This document shows positions 6,901 through 11,345 of a stretch of DNA of 11,345 bases, one piece after another (position 1 is the first letter of the stretch; each line of letters begins with the position of its first letter). The notes under the pieces are model-generated. The model did not search any database. It was not told where the DNA came from and saw only the letters and a list, made by a program, of their open reading frames with translations. The translations under genes were made by a program, and so were the position numbers. Location: NCBI GenBank assembly GCA_009780285.1, contig WRAL01000016.1, positions 1 through 11,345 on the forward strand, given 5' to 3'. The DNA comes from Treponema sp. GTDB lineage: Bacteria; Spirochaetota; Spirochaetia; Treponematales; Breznakiellaceae.

Positions 6901-6929
6901 TTGACGGCGCGCGGGAACGCGTTTACATT
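6901..6929 (+). promoter_or_regulatory. Promoter of the brnT-brnA remnant operon
   Basis: TTGACG (6901-6906), 17-bp spacer, TACATT (6924-6929). The -10 ends 6 nt before the GTG at 6936. The 16-mer CTTGACGGCGCGCGGG at 6900-6915 recurs exactly at 7514-7529 in front of the Uma2 gene. Confidence 0.6.
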
Positions 6930-6935
6930 CATCAT

Positions 6936-7106
6936 GTGGAGTATGAATGGGATGAGAGCAAGAACGTCCTAAACGTCGCGGAGCATGGGTTTGACTTTTC
7001 CGATGCTTGGCAAATCTTCGACGATCCCCATCGCATCACCTTCGCTGATGGCAGAAAAGACTACGGAGAGGCGTATCATGGCGACTGTCAGAATGACCTC
7101 GGATGA
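6936..7106 (+). pseudogene. brnT: Truncated BrnT-type toxin
   Basis: From GTG 6936 the frame reads VEYEWDESKNVLNVAEHGFD and then FSDAWQIFDDP, the unmistakable N-terminal half of BrnT RNase toxins (EWDExKN, then HG, then FDDP). The frame continues through GRKDYGE and ends at 7106 after only 56 residues, against the roughly 90 usual for the family. The missing part is the C-terminal half with the LLVVV-type strands and the ISAR-type motif where catalytic residues lie. The tail AYHGDCQNDLG overlaps brnA by 29 bp. An internal deletion joining mid-brnT to the brnT/brnA boundary explains this. A GTG start is preferred because it gives the standard BrnT N-terminus and sits 6 nt after a -10 box. Almost certainly inactive as a toxin. 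Confidence 0.8.
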
Positions 7107-7374
7107 GATCCGAAATGGGCCGTCTATGATGGACTGGGATAGAGTCAAGGCGTTGAAAGACGAGGATATTGATTTCTCCGACATTCCGGAGGCGACCGAC
7201 GCGCAGTTGGCAGACGCTGTCGCCAATCGCGCGGCGCGCTTGGGACACAGGATGATGGCGGTTGATGAATTTTCGGCCGAGTACATCAGGTCAAAGGCCC
7301 TTGCCACCCGTCAAACCCAAGCGGAGATAATCCGCGCAATGGTCGCGCGGGATCTTGCTTCCGCAACAAGCTAG
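7078..7374 (+). CDS. brnA: BrnA-type antitoxin, intact
   Basis: ATG 7078 is preceded by GGAG at 7065-7068 and gives 98 residues. The N-terminus (VRMTSDEIRNGPSMMDWDRV) and the acidic DEDIDFSDIPEATD segment are like BrnA-type antitoxins that neutralise BrnT RNase. The C-terminal segment AEYIRSKALATRQTQAEIIR probably forms the helical dimer/DNA-contact region. In this family the antitoxin alone or in complex represses the operon. It overlaps the truncated brnT by 29 bp, so the two are co-transcribed. The TAG stop lies inside the CTAG at the left edge of the 110-bp element that follows, so that insertion left the protein unaltered. Assignment to BrnA rests on context and general resemblance. Confidence 0.75.
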   Translation: MATVRMTSDEIRNGPSMMDWDRVKALKDEDIDFSDIPEATDAQLADAVANRAARLGHRMMAVDEFSAEYIRSKALATRQTQAEIIRAMVARDLASATS

Positions 7375-7480
7375 TGTTCCGGAATATTCGGTTTGCAAAA
7401 TCGCAACGTTCGGTAATTCCTTGCCAGGCAAGGAATTACCTCAACCTGCATACCGTCATTTGAATATTCCAGAACACTAG
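7371..7480. mobile_element. MITE-like 110-bp palindromic element, copy 1
   Basis: Left end CTAGTGTTCCGGAATATTC (7371-7389); the right end (7462-7480) is its reverse complement with one mismatch. Inside is a 14-bp perfect inverted pair, GGTAATTCCTTGCC (7412-7425) and GGCAAGGAATTACC (7427-7440). A second copy at 8603-8712, same length and orientation, differs at only three positions. It has no coding capacity. CTAG at both edges could be a 4-bp target duplication; IS5-type elements are known to use YTAR targets such as CTAG, so an IS5-like transposase acting in trans is a possible driver (inference). Confidence 0.85.
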
Positions 7481-7514
7481 CGGCATTTTCCTCGCGCGCC
7501 TGGCTCTAACGCGC

Positions 7515-7543
7515 TTGACGGCGCGCGGGCAATGATCCATGCT
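7515..7543 (+). promoter_or_regulatory. Probable promoter of the Uma2 operon
   Basis: TTGACG (7515-7520), 17-bp spacer, CATGCT (7538-7543), a weak -10. The -35 and the following GCGCGCGGG are identical to those in front of brnT. Unlike the other units here, this one would have a leader of about 30 nt with a strong Shine-Dalgarno (AAGGAGG, 7569-7575). Confidence 0.4.
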
Positions 7544-7580
7544 AAAGACGCGGGCGCGGTAAGCGCCCAAGGAGGCGCCT

Positions 7581-8210
7581 GTGGCGGACGTGAGGGAAGC
7601 GCGCGAGGAGCGCGGCAGATTTTTGGGCCTTGGCAAGGCGCCGGCCAGGAGTTTCACCTACAAGGAATACTGTTCCTGGGATGAGGACATTCGCTGCGAG
7701 CTTATCGACGGCATCGTTTACATGATGTCCGCGCCGGGCGCATGGCATCAGTTTACGGCGCTTGAAATGGCCAGGCAATTGGGAAACTGGCTTGAGGACA
7801 AAGATTGCGGGGCCTACATCGCGCCTTTCGACGTGCGCCTGTTTCCCCCGCAGGGCGATGACGACGGCTCCGACACGATCGTCGTTCAGCCGGACGTTTT
7901 GGTTGTCTGCGATCCGGAAAAACTGGCCGACGGCAAGGCTTGCAAGGGCGCGCCGGATTTCGTGGTCGAGGTAACTTCCAAGGGCACAAAAAGCAAGGAT
8001 TTTAGCGAAAAGAAAAGCCTGTACGAAAGGGCCGGCGTTCGCGAGTACTGGATCGTGGATAAGAACGAGGTCTATTGTTTCGCGCTGGAAGACGGCAAAT
8101 ATAAGGAAACCGCGCACGATCTTGAAGAAGCGCTGGAAATCGAGGTCGGGGTTTTGCCCGGCTGCAAAGTCGGCTTTGGGCGCATAGCCGCTCAGGACAG
8201 GCGCAAATGA
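7581..8210 (+). CDS. Uma2-family (DUF820) putative PD-(D/E)XK endonuclease
   Basis: GTG 7581 follows AAGGAGG by 5 nt. The 209-residue product carries the Uma2 landmarks in order: YKEY near 27-30, CELIDGIVYMMSAPGAWHQF with E40 and H56, QPDVLVV with D105, then PDFVVEVTS with E130, and YERAGVREYWIVD at 148-160. D105, E130 and the following Lys-rich segment fit the restriction-endonuclease-like fold predicted for the family. The biological role of Uma2 proteins is not established; they are often numerous and associated with mobile DNA. The stop overlaps the next start (ATGA), so the two products are probably translationally coupled. The gene pair lies between two copies of a MITE-like element. 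Confidence 0.87.
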   Translation: MADVREAREERGRFLGLGKAPARSFTYKEYCSWDEDIRCELIDGIVYMMSAPGAWHQFTALEMARQLGNWLEDKDCGAYIAPFDVRLFPPQGDDDGSDTIVVQPDVLVVCDPEKLADGKACKGAPDFVVEVTSKGTKSKDFSEKKSLYERAGVREYWIVDKNEVYCFALEDGKYKETAHDLEEALEIEVGVLPGCKVGFGRIAAQDRRK

Positions 8211-8413
8211 CGGCCGATCCGAAAAAAACCTTTTCCATCGTGCCGAAATCCGACCGCCGTAATTCCGGCTACGTTCCCGGCACGTCGGAGCAAAGGATTT
8301 TGATGGTCTGGCCGCTAACGAAGGAGGTTGTTTCCCTTGGAAAAAAATATGACCCTGAACAGCCATTACAGAGACATATTGTCAACATTGGACTTGTTCG
8401 GCAACTCGATTAG
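8207..8413 (+). CDS. Small hypothetical protein coupled to Uma2, possibly truncated
   Basis: ATG 8207 overlaps the Uma2 stop as ATGA. The 68-residue product (MTADPKKTFSIVPKSDRRNS, then SEQRILMVWPLTKEVVSLGK, then EQPLQRHIVNI) has no motif I can name. The MVWPLT and LQRH segments look like conserved protein sequence rather than chance coding. The last seven or so residues (GLVRQLD) are encoded by the left arm of a palindrome starting at 8390, and the TAG stop lies at its tip, so the native C-terminus may have been replaced by a repeat insertion. A partner or regulator of Uma2 is possible on context alone. Confidence 0.55.
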   Translation: MTADPKKTFSIVPKSDRRNSGYVPGTSEQRILMVWPLTKEVVSLGKKYDPEQPLQRHIVNIGLVRQLD

Positions 8414-8497
8414 TTGTCGAACAAGTCCAGCAAAATACTGCGTATTTTGCTGTTTTCAGCGGAAGTTGTTCAGAAACTGAAGTTTCCGAACAACTTC
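8390..8497. repeat. Double palindrome made of four related 17-bp arms
   Basis: Arm 1 GGACTTGTTCGGCAACT (8390-8406) pairs with arm 2, whose complement reads GGACTTGTTCGACAACT (8412-8428). Arm 3 GAAGTTGTTCAGAAACT (8462-8478) pairs with arm 4, whose complement reads GAAGTTGTTCGGAAACT (8481-8497). All four arms fit G-R-A-S-TTGTTC-R-R-M-AACT, so the two hairpins are diverged copies of one palindrome. Between them lies a separate 11-bp hairpin. The layout is like paired REP/BIME units, though I do not recognise the family. Confidence 0.85.
8428..8456 (+). terminator. Hairpin with short T run between the palindromes
   Basis: CAGCAAAATAC (8428-8438), loop TGC, GTATTTTGCTG (8442-8452), followed by TTTT. 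The 11-bp perfect stem is AT-rich. It lies just after the stop of the small ORF and could end the Uma2 transcript. Confidence 0.5.
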
Positions 8498-8602
8498 ATT
8501 ATCAGGAAAAAACGTTAGGCATATTCTGGTAGGGGCATACGCCATGGCCGCGCACGGGCATCCCCGCCGTAAATATCCGTGCGAAACAATACGGCGGCTA
8601 AA
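8498..8602. other. Gene-free stretch with overlapping inverted repeats
   Basis: No ORF is seen. Two inverted pairs interleave: CGCACGG (8551-8557) with CCGTGCG (8577-8583), and CGCCGTA (8565-8571) with TACGGCG (8590-8596). Because the pairs cross, a single RNA could form them together only as a pseudoknot; otherwise they are alternatives. Function unknown. Confidence 0.4.
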
Positions 8603-8712
8603 CTAGTGTTCCGGAATATTCGGTTTGCAAAATCGCAACGTTCGGTAATTCCTTGCTGGGCAAGGAATTACCTCAACCTGCATACCGTCATTTGAATATT
8701 CCGGAACACTAG
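8603..8712. mobile_element. MITE-like 110-bp palindromic element, copy 2
   Basis: Left end CTAGTGTTCCGGAATATTC (8603-8621); the right end (8694-8712) is its perfect reverse complement over 19 bp. The inner stem is GGTAATTCCTTGC (8644-8656), loop TGG, GCAAGGAATTACC (8660-8672). It has the same length and orientation as the copy at 7371-7480 and differs at three positions, two of them at the loop of the inner stem. Confidence 0.87.
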
Positions 8713-8744
8713 AAAACGCGAAATCTTGCGCGGCCAACTTTGCC

Positions 8745-9170
8745 CTAATACCTCTCAAAAAGCATACCAACCCGAAACACTCCCCCTCGCAGTATAGGGG
8801 AGTCTATATACACAGAAAAATTTCCCATGAGGTAGTCATATTCGGCTATCCGCTGTCCGCCGTTGCGCTCGACAAAATCGCGTATTAGATCTCTAAAACG
8901 GAGAGCCTCTTCAATAGTCAAAAAGCTCACGTAATGGAGAACGGCATTGATCCTACTATTTGTCGCGATCTCGACTATAATTCTCTCATACAGGCTTTGG
9001 AACTCGTTAGTCGCTATACGCGCATAGTGCGAAGGAACCGGCTGGCCCAAAAGCGCCGCATCGCTGTTAAAATTCCGAATGACCCTATCGGCCTCCATTG
9101 CGGCCCGGTCGTTTGCAAAGGCTCCAAGGCCGATGGCAAAAAGCAACGCGGCAAGCATCAATCTTTTCAT
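8745..9170 (-). CDS. Small secreted protein of unknown function
   Basis: ATG at 9170 has GGAG upstream (minus strand GGAGAAACCAAAATG). The 141-residue product starts MKRLMLAALLFAIGLGAFAN, a textbook Sec signal peptide with a predicted cut after AFA at residue 19; there is no lipobox Cys. The mature part of about 122 residues is rich in Arg, Glu and aromatic residues and ends with short beta-like segments (FSVYID, GGVFRVGMLFERY), which may form a periplasmic domain. No family recognised. It lies 21 bp downstream of a frameshifted small gene on the same strand, and the two probably form one transcript, divergent from the XRE regulator. A 6-bp hairpin (9189-9204) lies at the gene junction. Confidence 0.72.
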   Translation of the reverse strand: MKRLMLAALLFAIGLGAFANDRAAMEADRVIRNFNSDAALLGQPVPSHYARIATNEFQSLYERIIVEIATNSRINAVLHYVSFLTIEEALRFRDLIRDFVERNGGQRIAEYDYLMGNFSVYIDSPILRGGVFRVGMLFERY

Positions 9171-9191
9171 TTTGGTTTCTCCATCCGTCGC

Positions 9192-9475
9192 CTAAAAATA
9201 GGCGTCGTATTTTCCGTTTTTGATGTCCGCGACGAATAAAGGGATATCCGCGGGACCCAACTGGCAGAAAAGGCTTCCTGTCTGACAAGCGTACCCGGAA
9301 AGAGTCGGCTCGATGAAGAGCAGATTGGTTTTTTTGAGAAAGGGAACAAGCCCCTCCACCTGGTACGCGCCCAAGGAACTCAGGAATTCATCCAACGACG
9401 TGGTTTGGTTTTAAATGCGGGGATCCGCGAAACAAAGTCCAACGCGCTTTGCTTGTTGCGGCTGTTCTCGTCCAT
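9192..9475 (-). pseudogene. Small gene with a -1 frameshift
   Basis: A strong Shine-Dalgarno (GGAGG, complement of 9484-9488) precedes ATG 9475. Translation gives MDENSRNKQSALDFVSRIPA, then FKTK, and ends at TGA 9380 after 31 residues. In another frame the sequence carries on without a gap as NQTTSLDEFLSSLGAYQVEG, then LVPFLKKTNLLFIEPTLSGY and onward to the stop at 9192. Joining the two at the TTTAAAACC run near 9409-9415 gives one protein of about 94 residues; loss of one A from the run accounts for the break. No canonical -1 slippery heptamer is seen, so programmed shifting is less likely than mutation or a sequencing error. Family not recognised. Confidence 0.6.
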
Positions 9476-9493
9476 ACGTTTATCCTCCAAATA

Positions 9494-9509
9494 TTGTCTA
9501 GATAGACAA
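9494..9509. promoter_or_regulatory. Operator-like palindrome in the divergent intergenic region
   Basis: TTGTCTA (9494-9500), GA, TAGACAA (9503-9509): 7-bp perfect arms with a 2-bp spacer. It lies between the minus-strand promoter and the start of the gene at 9475, so a protein bound there would block that unit. The divergent XRE gene at 9607 is an obvious candidate binder (inference). Confidence 0.55.
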
Positions 9510-9519
9510 GTTTACAATT

Positions 9520-9548
9520 ATACTAGTCTATACCAAACAATGAGTCAA
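9520..9548 (-). promoter_or_regulatory. Promoter of the minus-strand unit
   Basis: On the minus strand, TTGACT (complement of 9543-9548), 17-bp spacer, TAGTAT (complement of 9520-9525). A TATAAT overlaps it (complement of 9517-9522) but with a 20-bp spacer. Transcription would start near 9513 and give a leader of about 37 nt with a strong Shine-Dalgarno. Confidence 0.45.
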
Positions 9549-9557
9549 GCGATTTTC

Positions 9558-9571
9558 CGTCCATTTGGACG
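9558..9571. promoter_or_regulatory. Second palindrome upstream of the XRE gene
   Basis: CGTCC (9558-9562), ATTT, GGACG (9567-9571). It lies 20 bp upstream of the likely -10 of the regulator, so autoregulation is plausible. Its sequence is unlike the palindrome at 9494-9509. Confidence 0.35.
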
Positions 9572-9591
9572 AATTCCTACGTTTTTCGATC

Positions 9592-9597
9592 TAAAAT
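9592..9597 (+). promoter_or_regulatory. Likely -10 box of the XRE regulator
   Basis: TAAAAT (five of six matches to TATAAT) ends 9 nt before ATG 9607. No good -35 is seen at 16-18 bp, which may mean that activation is needed. The mRNA leader would be only a few nucleotides. Confidence 0.4.
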
Positions 9598-9606
9598 GTC
9601 CCTAGG

Positions 9607-9918
9607 ATGAAGGACGATGCCTCGATTTTCTGGGAAAACGTGAAAAGGGAAATAAAATCGCAAAATACTACCCAGGAATGGGTCGCGAAAAATTCCGGAA
9701 TCAGTTTCAACACCTTTCACGGCTGGATCGCGAAGTCCGTGTACCCAAGGGTGGACGATGCTATTCGGATCGCGGTCTCGCTTAACACTTCGGTCGAATA
9801 CCTTGTCGCCGGCGCGATTGACGGGAACGAAAAATCCATTGGCCTTATCTGCCGGAGCCTTCCCTTGATTCAGGAACATTTGGACGCGATAAAACGGGCG
9901 GTTAGGGAACTTCGCTAA
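9607..9918 (+). CDS. XRE/Cro-CI-type HTH transcriptional regulator
   Basis: The 103-residue protein has an N-terminal helix-turn-helix domain at about 5-68: TTQEWVAKNSGISFNTFHGW spans the first HTH helix, turn and recognition helix (about 21-40), followed by YPRVDDAIRIAVSLNTSVEY, the usual closing helix with DAIRIAxxLxxSVEYL. The short C-terminal part (GLICRSLPLIQEHLDAIKRA) is helical and may dimerise; there is no peptidase or sensor domain. Proteins of this shape are often phage-type repressors or regulators of small accessory operons. It is divergent from the minus-strand unit 8745-9475, with palindromes in between, so it probably controls that unit and itself. Start ATG 9607 has only a weak Shine-Dalgarno. 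Confidence 0.85.
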   Translation: MKDDASIFWENVKREIKSQNTTQEWVAKNSGISFNTFHGWIAKSVYPRVDDAIRIAVSLNTSVEYLVAGAIDGNEKSIGLICRSLPLIQEHLDAIKRAVRELR

Positions 9919-9966
9919 TCCCGCCCGCCCGCCGCCACCCACTAGCCGCTGTCCGCCGCCCCTCGT

Positions 9967-9972
9967 TATACT
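9967..9972 (+). promoter_or_regulatory. -10 box of the epimerase gene, predicted leaderless
   Basis: TATACT ends 6 nt before ATG 9979. The best -35 candidate is poor (TAGCCG, 9943-9948, 18-bp spacer). No Shine-Dalgarno is seen before this start. Confidence 0.45.
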
Positions 9973-9978
9973 GGCGCA

Positions 9979-11013
9979 ATGAAAATATCCAAAGATGTTT
10001 TTGGGGTCTTGTCCAACGGGAAAAAAGCGCACCTATACACCCTGAAAGCGGGGGATATCCGCCTCTGCGTTTCGAGCTTCGGCGCGGCCTGGACCAGCCT
10101 TACCCTTCCGGCCTCCAAGGGCGGAAAATCCGACGTGCTTCTTGGCTATTCCAACCTCGACGGCTACATTGGCGACGCGGCCTACATGGGCGCCACGATA
10201 GGGCGCTACGCCGGCCGAATCTCCGGCGCGCGCTTTACTATTGAAGGAATCGAGCATGAGCTTGGCGCCAACGAGCCGCGCTCATGCCTTCACGGCGGCG
10301 CGCGGGGCTTCGGCGCGAGGCTTTGGAAGTCCGAGGCCTACGAGGAAAGCGACGGCGTTTTCGTTCGCTTCGAGCTTGAAAGCCCGGACGGGGACGGCGG
10401 CTTTCCCGGCAACCTGGTCGCCGCCGTCAGCTACGGAATCACCAAGACGAACGAAATCGTCGCCGTGTACGAGGCCACATGCGACGCGCCCTGCCCGATA
10501 AACCTTGCCAACCACGCCTACTTCAACCTTTCCGGCGACGGCGGCGCGTCCATTCTGGGCCACGAGGCGCTTATTCACGCCTCTTCCTACGTCGAGACGG
10601 ACGGCGACCTTATTCCCACCGGCCAGCTTCTTCCGGTAAAGGACGGCGCCTTCGACTTCAGGGCGCGAAAGCCCATAGGCCGGGACATGGGCGCCGCGCC
10701 GGGCGGCTACGATCATTGCTTCGCCATCGACGGCGATCCCGGCGATCTGCGCCTCTGTGCGGAATTCCGCGATCCGGCCAGCGGCCGCGCGATGATCGTC
10801 TACACCACTCAGCCCGGCGCGCAGTTCTACACCGGAAACAAGCTGGCCGCCGTTCGCGGCAAGGCCGGCGCCGTTTACGGCGCGCATTCCGGCTTCTGCC
10901 TCGAAACCCAGCGCTTCCCGGACTCGCCGAACCGGCCGGAGTTTCCCTCCTGCGTTTTCGGCCCGGAGCGGCCCTACGTAGAAAAATCCGCCTTTGCGTT
11001 CGAGATTGAGTGA
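9979..11013 (+). CDS. galM: Aldose 1-epimerase (galactose mutarotase)
   Basis: The 344 residues match the usual length of galactose mutarotase, which interconverts alpha and beta anomers of hexoses and feeds the Leloir pathway. Conserved blocks: GRYAGRISGA at 75-84 with R76, CLHGGARGFGARLW with H105, PINLANHAYFNLSG with the acid H179, GGYDHCF with D245, PGAQFYTGN at 279-287, and FCLETQRFPDSPNRPEFPS with the base E309. All active-site residues expected from known mutarotase structures are present. No signal peptide, so cytoplasmic. No other galactose genes adjoin, so the actual sugar is not settled by context. The stop overlaps a GTG that opens the next reading frame (GTGA). ATG 9979 is supported by the position of the first beta strands and by the -10 box just upstream. 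Confidence 0.95.
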   Translation: MKISKDVFGVLSNGKKAHLYTLKAGDIRLCVSSFGAAWTSLTLPASKGGKSDVLLGYSNLDGYIGDAAYMGATIGRYAGRISGARFTIEGIEHELGANEPRSCLHGGARGFGARLWKSEAYEESDGVFVRFELESPDGDGGFPGNLVAAVSYGITKTNEIVAVYEATCDAPCPINLANHAYFNLSGDGGASILGHEALIHASSYVETDGDLIPTGQLLPVKDGAFDFRARKPIGRDMGAAPGGYDHCFAIDGDPGDLRLCAEFRDPASGRAMIVYTTQPGAQFYTGNKLAAVRGKAGAVYGAHSGFCLETQRFPDSPNRPEFPSCVFGPERPYVEKSAFAFEIE

Positions 11014-11345
11014 TTCGGGGCGTGGGCGGGAAAAACGCAGCCGAATTGCGCAAGGGGTTTTTCGGCTGCATGAAGGGGGAAGCGGAATTTTCCGACGGGT
11101 GGGACGATCCGCTTCCCGATGACATCATCGAAGCCTTTTGCGAGATGCGAGGCAAAATGCGTTTGGCGAAACTATCCGACAGCGCGGAAATCCTAAAAGG
11201 ATACGCGCCCTTTGTAAGTGAGACGCCCGTCTCTTTTGAAATAGAAGTTCCCACATTGCATGAATTTTCCAGCCGGATAGAAAAAATAAGCAAGCGCTAT
11301 CCCTTTATTGTACGCGAAGGGTTTAATACCTCGCCCCTTGGGGCG
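11010..11345 (+). CDS. Unrecognised protein, 3' end outside window
   Basis: A frame opens with GTG 11010, overlapping the epimerase stop as GTGA, and stays open to the window edge (112 codons). A second start, ATG 11070, is in the same frame and gives MKGEAEFSDGWDDPLPDDII and so on; AAGGGG at 11051-11056 lies 13 nt before it, rather far. The product is acidic at first, then mixed (EFSSRIEKISKRYPFIVREG). No family recognised. From about 11150 the sequence is less GC-rich than the epimerase gene. A hairpin (11037-11069) lies between the two possible starts, which argues for the ATG if that hairpin has a function. Confidence 0.5.
   Translation, partial: MIRGVGGKNAAELRKGFFGCMKGEAEFSDGWDDPLPDDIIEAFCEMRGKMRLAKLSDSAEILKGYAPFVSETPVSFEIEVPTLHEFSSRIEKISKRYPFIVREGFNTSPLGA
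11037..11069 (+). repeat. Hairpin just upstream of ATG 11070
   Basis: GCAGCCGAA (11037-11045) pairs with TTCGGCTGC (11061-11069), a 9-bp perfect stem with a 15-nt loop that contains the palindrome TTGCGCAA and the AAGGGG Shine-Dalgarno candidate. It has no T tract on its 3' side, so it is not a normal terminator; it may affect translation of the downstream frame. Confidence 0.45.

Noticed and set aside
8390..8497. Integron attC site or tRNA-like structure
   Set aside because: No conserved attC core sites or tRNA landmarks such as a T-loop GTTCRA; the structure is simply two related palindromes and an inner hairpin.
8528..8566. GTAGGGGC...ATCCCC stretch as a REP-like hairpin
   Set aside because: Only a 4-bp GGGG/CCCC pairing at the ends with a long unmatched loop; too weak to call.
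9403..9416. Programmed -1 frameshifting in the small minus-strand gene
   Set aside because: The TTTAAAACC run is not a canonical X-XXY-YYZ heptamer in the zero frame, and no clear downstream stimulatory stem was found; mutation or sequencing error fits better.

Overview
The window comes from a GC-rich, probably anaerobic, Gram-negative bacterium. The strongest metabolic clue is a very large 2-hydroxyacyl-CoA dehydratase activase-type iron-sulfur protein, a family typical of strict anaerobes. A protein with a clear Sec signal peptide fits a diderm. The mix of BrnT/BrnA-type toxin-antitoxin remnants, a Uma2 nuclease and many intergenic palindromes recalls gut Treponema-like spirochaetes, but that taxonomic guess is weak and rests on general impression only.

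Layout. (i) 1-554: 3' part of an AT-rich, unrecognised gene that looks foreign to the rest. (ii) About 555-1211: a gene-free, GC-rich block built from a duplicated module with strong terminator hairpins, a triplicated 25-bp repeat and a 23-bp inverted repeat. (iii) 1212-1763: YfcE/MJ0936-type phosphodiesterase. (iv) 1785-2320: a toxin-antitoxin operon whose toxin is broken by two frameshifts and a stop, while the antitoxin is intact. (v) 2363-6799: a 1478-residue activase with two ATPase domains, a DUF2229-type region, a dehydratase-subunit-like region and a (GCGCGx)3 tail. (vi) 6825-7374: terminator, three alternating 13-bp palindromes, a truncated brnT and an intact brnA-type antitoxin. (vii) 7371-8712: two near-identical 110-bp MITE-like elements flanking a Uma2 nuclease gene, a translationally coupled small ORF and a double palindrome made of one 17-bp unit. 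(viii) 8745-9475, minus strand: a secreted small protein and, upstream of it, a frameshifted small gene. (ix) 9607-9918: a divergent XRE-type regulator with operator-like palindromes in the shared intergenic region. (x) 9979-11013: aldose 1-epimerase, overlapped by the start of another reading frame that runs off the window.

Two themes link the parts. First, five transcription units have a -10 hexamer ending only 5-7 nt before the start codon, which predicts leaderless mRNAs, while the internal cistrons of the same operons carry Shine-Dalgarno sequences. Second, both toxin-antitoxin modules have lost the toxin but kept the antitoxin, and the two antitoxins share a C-terminal module. The region therefore looks like accessory DNA with several rounds of insertion and decay around a few housekeeping genes (phosphodiesterase, activase, epimerase).
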